Shown here piece by piece: positions 23,091 to 34,100 of a stretch of 64,000 bases of DNA (position 1 is its first letter; each line of letters begins with the position of its first letter). Location of the stretch: assembly GCF_039555335.1 (NCBI RefSeq), contig NC_092636.1, positions 2,785,464-2,849,463 of the forward strand, read 5' to 3'. The notes below the pieces were generated by a model, which ran no database searches, was not told the origin of the DNA, and was given only the letters and a program-made list of their open reading frames with translations. The position numbers and the translations under genes are program-made. This DNA is from Amphiura filiformis (Eukaryota > Echinodermata > Ophiuroidea > Amphilepidida > Amphiuridae).

Positions 23091-23245
23091 TTGCCTGTGT
23101 CTTGCCCAGTCATATTATCTTCTGGCATCGACAGTACATGTAGTGACTTGGACTTTTTACCATACCTTTGAATTTTTGAAAAAGTTATACTTCCATTTGG
23201 ACTTTACATATTGGAAAGCAAGTTTTACTACAGCTCCTTTCTGAA
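23091..23245 (+). promoter_or_regulatory. Candidate promoter and non-coding first exon of the TAZ gene
   Basis: TTTTATAAGC at 23091-23100 could be a TATA box. About 145 bases on, CTGAA is followed by a strong donor GTAAGT at 23246. The first coding exon of the TAZ gene (from 25105) begins with an acceptor and therefore needs an upstream non-coding exon. This is the best candidate I see, but it is inference only. Confidence 0.25.
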
Positions 23246-23571
23246 GTAAGTATTCATAGCTTTGCTTTGTTGTTGTTTATATTGTGTTATACAGCCATGG
23301 ACAAAAAGTTTAGAAAACAGTTGTTCAAAAAATATTATTTCAAACTTTTTCCATGAATGTAAAATTTGTGTGTTGAGCTCTTTGGGTGTGACAGTTCAAA
23401 AGCCTCATCTCCCAGATTGAGATTTTGATATAAATCAGAAAATTTTGAACGTTGGCTGGGAAGAGGTGGTCAATTACATTTCTTATTTTCAGCAACATAA
23501 AACTGATCTTATCTTTAGAAACAGAATTCCGTATGTCTGTAAAATGAGTAATTCACAAGAAAGGGAGAAAA

Positions 23572-23935
23572 CCCAGCAAACAAAAAAACATTTTTAAAAA
23601 TGTTATAAAGGTGCTATAAACACATTTTGGTTTTGTTCAAAATTTTTAACAACATTTAAAAGTCAGGTTATGATAAAGGTCATTGAAAACATTTTAAAAA
23701 CATTTTACATGAAAACACACTGCAACGACATTTTCAAAATGTTGCCAAAATGTTATTGCAAAATATTTTATGCTGAAACATTTTTGAAAAATATTTTATC
23801 AACACTTACAAAAACATAATGTTTATGTTAGAATGTTTTGCATCAAATTTTCAAAATGTTTTCTGGAAGTTATATTAAAACGTTTTATACCCTTTATATA
23901 ACCAGACATTTATACGTTTTCTGTAAATGGCTGGG
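23572..23935. mobile_element. MITE of the CCCAGCAAA family, copy 1
   Basis: Starts CCCAGCAAACAAAAAAAC and ends AATGGCTGGG. The interior is built of repeated ACATTTT/AAAATGT and AACGTTTT words. Two related copies lie at 38128-38465 and 39274-39625. Non-coding. Confidence 0.6.
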
Positions 23936-24040
23936 AAGCGAACATTAGCACTCACTTTCCTGTATGCAATGTATTAAAAAAGAAGATGTTTTGAAAGTCA
24001 CATTATATGAATGTACTCGCATCCTGGTTGAATATCTATC

Positions 24041-24289
24041 TTAGGCCTAAAAAAGAAAATTGTTTGATTGGCGTAACCCGACCGACCCTAAAAGTAGGCC
24101 AGACCCTGACATTTTTTCTTCTAAATTTCTTCTAACTAAATTTTAAAAAAAAGATGAACAAAAGTTCCAAAGCCTTTGTCAAACAAAATTTACATCTTAT
24201 AAAGAAAAAAAAAAAAAAATCCCGACTGACCTAACCTAATTTATTTTTTATGTTACGCCAATCACACAATTTGCTTTTTTAGGCCTTAT
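24041..24289. mobile_element. MITE with TTAGGCC-type ends, copy 2
   Basis: Inverted repeats of about 37 bases: TTAGGCCTAAAAAAGAAAAT then TGTTTGATTGGCGTAAC, with the complement at 24252-24288. A nested inverted pair, CCGACCGACCCTAA/TTAGGTCAGTCGGG, lies inside. Same end style as 15654-16017 and 47712-48150. Confidence 0.65.
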
Positions 24290-25104
24290 TAGAATGGGTT
24301 ATTCCATCTAAAATACACATTACCCCTGGGGAGTATGTTTTTCAAATGTAATTAGTCCAACTTCATTTCCAAGACACACTTGGCTCAATTGTCCTCCAAA
24401 TACCCCCAAATTAGCTTAAAAGTTATTACAACGTTAAGTTTTGTGCACCTATGGCGTGAAATTCAGAGTTGTAACTCGATGTAATATTTTCCAGGGGGGG
24501 GGGATACTCATATTCATACCCTAATCAATGTCCTTCTTGTAAAAAAAAGGACCCTTTTTACTGACCATTAATATTTTGGCACCCTTTTCACTGACCACCA
24601 TAAGCTATCCTTTTCACTGACCTATCACCCGGGTTTGCCATAACTAACACAATTACATTTTAACATTGACAAATCTATGATACTCACCAAAGGGACATGA
24701 CCCCCGGAATATTTTATAAATCGTCAGCCTGCTACGCTTTTTGCCAAAGTCAATTTTGATAAATTTGAGAACAAAGTACGAAATATGGTTCAATCATGCA
24801 TTTAAACAAATTTATTCACCAATCTTTGCACAAGAACAAATGATAATAATACAAATGAAAGGGAATAATCCGAAATAATTAGGATGATTACGTAACTGAT
24901 GCATGCCTGAACCACATTTTGTTCTTTGTTCTCAAAATTACAAAAAATGACTTAGGCAATTAGCGTAGCAGGCTGACGAAAAGCTCTAATTTTTATTTGT
25001 ATTGAGTGCTATTACAGATACTCTTGCTATAATATTGCTGAGAGTGCATGGATAACAAAAACTATTCAATAGAATGGTTTAAATTAATATTTTCTTCATT
25101 TCAG
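24290..25104. other. Upstream or intronic region of the TAZ gene, no gene seen
   Basis: A G-run at 24493-24502 begins a degenerate repeat with ACCCTTTTTACTGACC and ACCCTTTTCACTGACC. Near 24720-24745 and 24960-24980 GTCAGCCTGCTACGC and its complement GCGTAGCAGGCTGAC face each other about 240 bases apart, marking another small inverted-end element. Confidence 0.45.
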
Positions 25105-25110
25105 AACAGT

Positions 25111-28100
25111 ATGGACCAAGCTGAAGACATCTGTCCCCAATGTGAAAAGCGCCCTTCTGCTACCACTAAAGATTGCTTGGTTTGCAATCTGAATAACTTA
25201 GTTGACGCTGATTTACAGGTACATTGTATACAGTATACTGATCAAAGGTCTTCAACTTTTTTGTGTCATGACACACAAGGCAAAATTTACACTTGACATG
25301 CAAAGAATTCTATTAATCAACTCCAGCATGTAAAATTACATATTGATTTACCAAGTAAATCCAGATTAAATAACGAAGGCATGTAGCATCGAATGTCGAA
25401 TAAAAAGTCTGCAGCAGGCCTTAACTGGCATGGCAGCTTGGACTCATGTCTATATCTTTAAAAAAAACACAATGGCTAACACAGGGCCATTCCGACCATT
25501 AGGCCAGGTAAGGCGGTCACCTAGGGCAGCAAACGCAGAGGGGCGGGCGCAAAAAGAAAAAACAGGAATGGAGAAAGAAATGAAAAGGAAAAATGAGGGT
25601 GGATAAAAAGAAAAAATGGGGGACAAAATGAAAAGGGGGCGAAAAGAGAAACAGAAAACAGAGCGAAAAAGGGGGACCTGAGAAAAAGAAATGAAACGGG
25701 GCAGAGAAAAGGAAAGAGGACACGGGTGAAGAAAAAGAAAGGGTGTAACCCCCTAAACACTTATTTGGTATGTTTTGGTGGGGCAGCAGGGAGAGGCTTT
25801 GCCTAGGGCGGCAAAATCCCTAGGAACGGCCCTGGGCGCTAACACCCAGGGACTAACCGACTAAGAGTGCATTTATTTTCTATTTGATATCAGCCTCTGG
25901 AACAGGGTCAGCAGGAGCAACAGTCATTGCTCATGGAAAGCGAATCTGCAGCCAGTATGGACCAAAATGAAGATATATGTCCCCAATGTGAAAAGCGCCC
26001 TCCTGCCACCACTATAGATTGCTTAGTCTGCAATTTGAATAGCACTGACATGCAGGTACATATTTGTATAGCTAAATCATTGAGACTTGATCATTTTTAT
26101 TAATGAACATTAAAGGCGGGAGCCGTGTGATATTTTACAGGCATATGAGATGAGAACAATTTATTTTGATAGATTGAATTTTAGCAGCAGCCCAGCCCAG
26201 TGGCAAGATGCAGAACAAAGTCTGTATAATACAGGAAAAAGCTATTTGTGAGAAACATGATTAAAAAATTATCTGATATTCAATTGTGTTGGGGAAATTA
26301 AGTTCCAGATACGATACTTAATGATGCCAAAATCACACTTTTACAAAAAATAATCATGTCAATATAAGCTTCACTATATCTGCTAACATTGTATTGCTAA
26401 CAGTGCATTTATTTTCTATCAGCCTCCCAAACAGGACCAGCAAATCCAGCGAAATCCAGTTCCTCAATCTCACCAACCAAACATGGCTGCAATCAATGGT
26501 CGGGTGGACAAACAAACGGCAATTCAGCGGCTTGCAATGCTCTTACATGCACAAAAGTGCCAGAGACAGTGCACTTTGCATCGTTATCGACTTCGTGCTT
26601 ATTGCCGTACGATGAAAAATGTGCTGAATCACATGACAAAGTTCTGCCATTCCAAAAGCTTATGCCAAGGTATGATATTCTCTACAAAGTCTTGGTTAGT
26701 TTTATGATTATGGTTTGTTAGGCTTATAATTGGTGAAAATGATTGTTTTTGTTACTGCACATGTCAATTAAGCACCATCTTAAATTGACATAAGTGTGTG
26801 CCAGTCACCACGAGTGGTTTGAAAACAAATGCGAAATGCGATTTAAAAAAAAATTTTATTCCCGACTTTTTTTACGGTATTTTTAGGAAAAAAGTCTGAT
26901 TTTCGCCGAATTTTTCTGAAAAAACTAAAAAGGGTGCTGTGCTCAACTAATATATTTAAACTTGCTTTCCACTTAATTCCAAAAGTTTAAAATCACACAC
27001 CACAACTTAATATTTTTATCTTTGGTGAATATTAATAGGATGCCTTAAAAGGGCAAATTAAACATTTAAGCTATCTTCAGTAGATAGCACTGGCAGCACA
27101 TATTATACATGGCTCATTAAAAAATTCTCCAACCACACCACAAACACTTACAAGAATGTTTTGTTCGTGGAGTGAACTATGATTCCACTTGATAAACACA
27201 TATCTTATTTGCACAGTTTATCCCTTATATACCCTGTGTCTTGAATAGCTATTGTAGCCCATCAACTCGTATAAAACATTAAAGCTATCTTCAGTAGATA
27301 GTACAGTAAGAACAAATCTTCATAATGTAAACTGAACAATATTGTATGTACTTGTTTGTTTTGCTTTGTTTTCCCTGCATTGGTCCATGCTGTTGTTTTG
27401 CACTGACATGAAGGCCACTGTCCTGGGTTTTTTGTGTGCTTTTTAACCTTGTTTGTTATAAAAGAAATAAGAAGATCATGGTTTAGACAGGATGGGTTAA
27501 ATTAAGATCATAAATATGTTTTAAACTTTAAAAAAAATCAAAAACACTACCAAAATATTTTAATAATATTAACAAAAAGTTAGTATAAAATAGTTTTTTA
27601 TAGTTTTTTAAAAATAATATGCTATTATTTGGGCTAATAGTCTGCATTTTTATCCCATTTCAGTTGCATATTGTGCTTCATCAAGACGAATCCTTTCTCA
27701 CTGGGAAACCTGCCCTGCTCCTCGAAACAACTGCCCTGTATGCACACCTATAAGGCAAGTTTCAGAAAGGCGAAAGAGTAGTAAGTACTTCAAGATTCTT
27801 GGATTTTGGTTGGGCTTAGTCTCCATAGTACATAACAAGTAATAGTTTATCATGCAGTGCGTAAAATGGGTCCTCCCAGAAGGGCTTTCATGGTTTGTTA
27901 TGATATGATATTAAAGTATAAGCACAATGACCTCCATTGACCCCTAGATGACATATGACCTTGTGTCTGTTGACATCACAAATGTCAATGTACCCAAGGG
28001 TCATTGTGTCCAAGTAGAAATCCATCAAAGCAACAACAAAAAAATGGATGTCCGACTGACTGAATGCTCCCCACAATTTTGAGGGCATGGTATTTGGGAG

Positions 28101-31100
28101 CTGAAGGCATACCAGTCAAAGGGGGTCATTTGGACCAACAAAAGGTCAAAATCTAGGGCTTTCCCAGTTTTCTGGTTGAAAATCACCTGGAAATCAAGTG
28201 TCTTTCAGTGCTCTCTACAATTACATTTTGACAATGTGTTTAAAATGGGGAGGGGGGTTGATGAGGGGGCAAATTCCCCCAGTCACAACTCTTGCCCCCC
28301 TGTTTCCCAAACCAAAAATTACGAAAATTTCCATATTTTGCTGCAATTTTGTGCAAAATTTGGTGATTTTGCCCCCCTAAAATTCACTTTGCCCCCTCAA
28401 TGCCCTCAATGATGACTTAAATTCTGTTTTTCTCTCAATTTCTCTTCAGACAAAAACAGGTTGATCATACGTCGGCTTTTGCTGCTGTTACATGCACACC
28501 GTTGTATGCGTAGAGAAAGGAACCAGGCTAACCAACCAATCCGACCATGCACTCAACATGTCCCTCACTGCCAAGCTATGAAAAATGTGCTGAATCACAT
28601 GAGAAACTGTCATGCAGGAAAGTCCTGTAAAGGTATGGTATTCCTTGTCCCTTATTGCATGGCAGCTAACATTCAGTGTGTTTATACTGAGAGTATGGCG
28701 TTTTTTTGACATGCTATTTCCGGGGTACAAAATACCGATCATATTCCAACCGCCATGATTACCCAGCTTGTTAGCTCTTGTTTCTACTGAGGCAGAAAGC
28801 TGTGTCTCGAAAGATGCACAGCATTTTTTCCTGTAAACTGGAAGTACGGAAAACAGATTTCAACATAAGTAAATAACTGCCTGACTGTAAAAAGATCATC
28901 TCATAAGCATGATAAGGTAGAGAAGATCTCCCACCACCAAATCAAAGTCCCATAGAGATAATGTACTAAATCATTTTTTCTTCATAGGAGTGACTCAGTT
29001 CTTAGCGGAAGCTATGAGGGTTGAAATCAACCCTTGTCTGGCCCCTCTGGCTGGAAAAAAATAGGTTGACCGTCATTATTTTGCACAACTGGTTCACAAA
29101 AGTATTATTGTGTCCTGAAAATTTACATGCAAAATCATGCCATTGTTACTGTATAGAACAAAAAGGGCTGCTTAAAATCATTAAAAATGACTTGACCTCT
29201 CCCATCTGTTGTACACTTGCAGGATTTAAGAGGGTTTATCCGATAGACTCAGATGGTAGGTGGAAGATGGGGGTCAGCAAATTTTGTTCATATTTTGTCA
29301 ATCAAACATGTGTCCATGAGTATTTACAGTGGAGGTATTAAAAATTTTGAGGACCCCCACTGGGAGATACTGGACCCCCCTCAAATTGACCCCCATGATT
29401 GTCTTCTCAGACACAAAAACTTTGAAATGTGCACTAACTTTTGATTAGAGCCACGTAATAACGCGCATCTGCAGACATTTTATTTATACTTCACAGTAAT
29501 AATACACATTTTGTCTCGACATAACAATTAAAAATTCTTTGTACAACATTTGGGTTGTTCCATATTCAGAGAGGGGTGTAATGCCCTTTTCAGCAATTGT
29601 GTAAATGTGAAAAATTCTAATTTTGAAGCAAAGTTTGCAAGATGATTGTGAGAGTTCCTCAATATTTTTGACAAAGTTATTTACTTGTTGGATAAAGTAG
29701 ATATAGGTTGATTAATTGAGCAAATAAAAATCGTGGAAACTTTTTCCGTTTTAAAATGAGCACATCTTACTTTATGCTCTTTTTCAGAAAAGTGCAAAAT
29801 ACTAATTTTGAAGCAAAGTTTGCAAGATGATTGTGAGAGTTCCTCAATATTTTTGTCAAAGTTATTTACTTGTTGGATAAAGTTGATATAGGTTGAACAA
29901 TTGAGCAAATAAAAATTGTGGAGACTTTTTCCGTTTTAAAATGAGCACATCTTACTTTATGCTCTTTTTCAGAAAAGTGCAAAATTGCGATATTTTCATG
30001 CTAAACTCAGGTACGGTGATTTTTCTAAGTTTAAAAATGAAATTTGATGAAAAGGGAGCCTATCAGAAGTAAACAACATCAACAAAACTATTACATAATA
30101 AATTGGGGCCTAAATTATGTTGGATAAATGCTTATAGAACAGGACTATTCTATAAAGGGGTTCAGTAGGCCTACCCCGGGTCAGTACTAAAATTCTGTCT
30201 GTGCTGATTTAAAAATAACCTTTTTGCATCATGCTTTATGCACCCTCAAATGAATATTACCTTTTTCTTCCAAGGAACGCAGGTAGGGCTTACAATAATT
30301 ATTTTCTATCACTATGTAGTTAACAACAAAGACAATAATATATTGGAACACTACATTGATCAAGTAGGGGTGTTATTGTGTTAAACATAAAAACGCTTAT
30401 GTATCTATGATTCTCGATTTTTGAAATACCAAAAATGCCGACATATTATATGGATTTTGGGGTTTGTATTGAGGATCCTTTGATGGTCAATATACTAGTA
30501 AACTGCTCTCTTTCATCTGAGTGACCTCTGTCTATTAAGGGCGCAGACCACCAAATAACCTCTCCATCATAGTGAAAAGCATGTAAAAATCAACATTTTT
30601 AAGCGGCAATTCTACCACGCATGACAATAGTTTTCTTTATTTTTAGCTGTATTAAATAAAGCCTAAATTTTCACTTAAGCTCCAATTTTGTCTATCTTTA
30701 CAGGTAAGGTTCAGTTTTTATTAACAAATGTTAGAAAGTGATGCTGCTATTTCAACATCGAAATTAGTACTAAAACGGGCTCTGTTAGCAGTTATTCGGA
30801 GAGGGCCTATACTTTTCTGGTGAAATCGAATTTGCTTAATGTTACTGGGGAAATTCGCTTAAATATTAGTATAAATGGCCATTGCCATGACAACTGCCTT
30901 GTCTTTGAAATCTCCAATACATGTAGCTTAAAATTAAAGAATCCATGTATATCAATAGTATACTTATAAAGTGTAATACAAACTTTTTAATGCAACAAAT
31001 TGCTCAAAATGAAGAAAATGGGTCAATTTGGGTCAAACTGCCCAAAATTCAAAGATCATAGATTACTGGGGAAATTCGCTTAAATATTAGTATAAATGGC

Positions 31101-34100
31101 CATTGCCATGGCAATTGCCTTCCTTTGAAATCTCCTAATACATGTAACTTAAAATTAAAGAATCCATATATCAATAATATACTCATTAAGTGTAATACAA
31201 ACTTTTTTAAAACAACAAATTGCTCAAAATGTTGTTGCTGTCATCTGGGATGAGGGAGGCAACAAAAGTTGGTATATTGGGTTTTACCTTGATGATAATG
31301 GGGATGAAACGCGGGGACAAAACCTTCGAGTGGATCACCTGATGCTTGGCGTTTGGTACTGATACCGGAGATGAAAGTTAGCAGCGACAACATGGCACTG
31401 ATGATGATATCTAGGACACTATCATGCAGCAGTTTGAGATTGTGCCTGTGACACTTATCAGTTTCCGTAGCAACATAACAAGTAGCCATTTATATTATGG
31501 TTTTTTTTGTAAATTTTACCTCATATTGTGGAGATGTCTTAAAGTTTTACTCCCAAATAGTTAGTATTGGGGATAACAAATTTTCTTTCCCTCATCTTAT
31601 TTTAACATACCACTGTCACCGTAGAAGGTCAAGGGTCAATACACATGGCTTAGTTGGAGCTCTCCCATACTGACAGTGTAAAAAATGAGATCAGGAAAAG
31701 AGAATTTATTATCCCTGATACTGGCTATTCCGGGTAAAATGTATAGGTCATGTTCACATGATGAGGGAATTTGTCAAATGTTACTGGGGAAAATTTGCTT
31801 TAAAATTAGTATATATGGCCGTTGCCATGGAAACTGCCTTCTCTTTGAATAATCCTAGCTCACAATTAAAGAAGCCTCATATAATCAGTAAATATAAAGT
31901 GTAACTTTTGTAATGCAAGAAATTGCTAAAAATGTAAATACAATAAAATCCATTAAACTATCAAAATTGTATAAAAGTCTGCAATGCAAAAATCTACATT
32001 TTTTACTTGATGTAACGTATGTTGTGTGTCTATTTCGTTTTTCCAATTTATAGTGTTATGGAAGTTTTTACCTGTTGTCTAGCTTTTTCTGTAATTTAAA
32101 TATGAGGTCTATGGGCCTGGTTCAAAATTTGGGTAAAAAAGGTGCATTGGGTCAGAAATGGTCGTAACTCAACACATGAAGATTTGAGACTACTTCTAAC
32201 TGCATAAATAGATTGATTGACCAAAAAACCCATAGACTAGACACCAGAACCTGGTAAAAGACCCAAAAATGACAAAGTTATGGCTAAAATGTGATTTTCA
32301 GGGAAAATGTGGCCATTTTGGATTTTTTGCTGTGCACATTCTTTTTGAAACACAGGCTTAACATTTTGTAATTTCATGTTGAGATAAGCCTAGGTTAAAT
32401 AGAACATACAAAAAACTTATCCCAAGCAAAACAAAACAAGTCCCATTTATAGCCCACTCCTAGCATTAAGTTCCACCCCAGGTTATTAGGATTTAGTACT
32501 TTGGGGTATGGGGCCCTACTAGGCCTAGTTCCTATAGCTTAAGTACTGATGCATGTGAAATGATTAAGAATCAGAATAGGAGCTTGTGATTTTCATAATA
32601 ATCATAATACCACTAACATGTATGAATACGAGCTTGTGACATTAGAGGGGCTCATATTCAAGGAGCATTATCTACTGGCGATTTTACCAATATGCTGTAA
32701 AAGAGAAACACCTACCCCTGTACTTGATTTGCATTCTTAAATGTGGTTCTTAACTCCTCAATGGAATAACTGACTATTGGCTCAAGAAAAGGGACTGCTA
32801 CAGTGAAAAGATATTATATTTGATGTTGGCGTTATATACAGCATCATTATACCAATCTCACATATTGGGAATATCCATGTTTGTCTTCTATGAAAAGTAA
32901 AAAAGTCTCCATGATTTTTATTGCATTATATAAATGACCTATGTACAGAGGTTCTCTCCTGTAATGAACAATTTGAGAAAGATTGAGGAACTCCTACAAT
33001 GACGTCACAAAGTAGAGGGATATTTCACCTTTTTTCAAAAGTTGTAAAATGTGAAATATTGGCCCCCACCCCTGTTCATAAATGGAACATCCCAATATAA
33101 ACATTTGTTGTTTTATATTTTTTGATAAAGACAAAGGATGAAAGAAGATGTGTAGAAAAATTTACTTTCATAGATGCTTGTCTTAGGTGCCAAAAATTTG
33201 TTCAAAATGGCATAAAACGGCATTTTACAAGTCAGGGAAATACGTGTTAGGGGGCATATTTTAGGGGCCCATATTTCCCAGGAGGGGCATAGCAGATTTT
33301 TTTATACTGATTATTATGAACACTTATCCAAACTTATTAAATTGCCAAAATATGGTTGAAATTTGCTGACCCCCATCTTCCACCTTTTTCCCATGGCATC
33401 AGTATTTCTCAGAAAATCTCTCTTAACATCACTAATCATGACCAATCCAAATTTAGCCAAAATTATGCAAATTTCTGCTCATTTTAATGCTTAATTTAAT
33501 GCAGACAGTGATTTTTTCTGAGAATTGAAATTAAGGGTGCACAACTATATTTCTATTTGGTGGTGTGAAATCAGATCTTTTCTACATTATTACAGCAAAG
33601 AAGGGTGCTGGAGATAGAGCTAGCCTTTTCATTGGCAGCTTCACTTTACCTGTTCGTAAGTGCTATTACTCTCTATTAAGATATTTTTTCATAATAATGA
33701 ATATTTATTTATAACTCATATTTTGTCCAATTTCAGTTCCAAATTGTAGGTCATCAAGACAAATCCTTTCTCACTGGAACCACTGCTCTGCTCGTAGAAA
33801 GAACTGCCATATATGCACACCTTTAATGAAAGCTAAAACTAATCCATCACAGAGAGGTAGGTAGTGTTCTAATTTCTTACATTACATAAACATTATTTTT
33901 TCACCAGGTTCGCCATTTGCGACGGCGAACCTGGTGAAAAATAATGTTTATTTATATAATTCCCATTGATCTTGCCACTGTTTTTCCGTGTTCTTACATT
34001 AGATTATCCAAACATTTTTGACGACAAAATAAGCTTTAAAAAGTCAGTGGTTCACTAACAAAACTGTCAGCAAGAAACTAAGTTGGTTTTGACAGATTTT

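Noticed and set aside
25517-25760. Phe/Leu/Pro-rich minus-strand frames resembling membrane proteins
   Set aside because: They are translations of the polypurine core of a transposable element.
29223-29255. A 33-base open, phase-symmetric mini-exon of the TAZ gene (acceptor TTGCAG, donor GTAGGT)
   Set aside because: The segment and its flank recur in inverted form at about 33230-33420, so it is repeat sequence, and the donor is weak.
31241-31489. 82-residue minus-strand frame
   Set aside because: No family features, no splice logic, inside a repeat-rich intron of a plus-strand gene.
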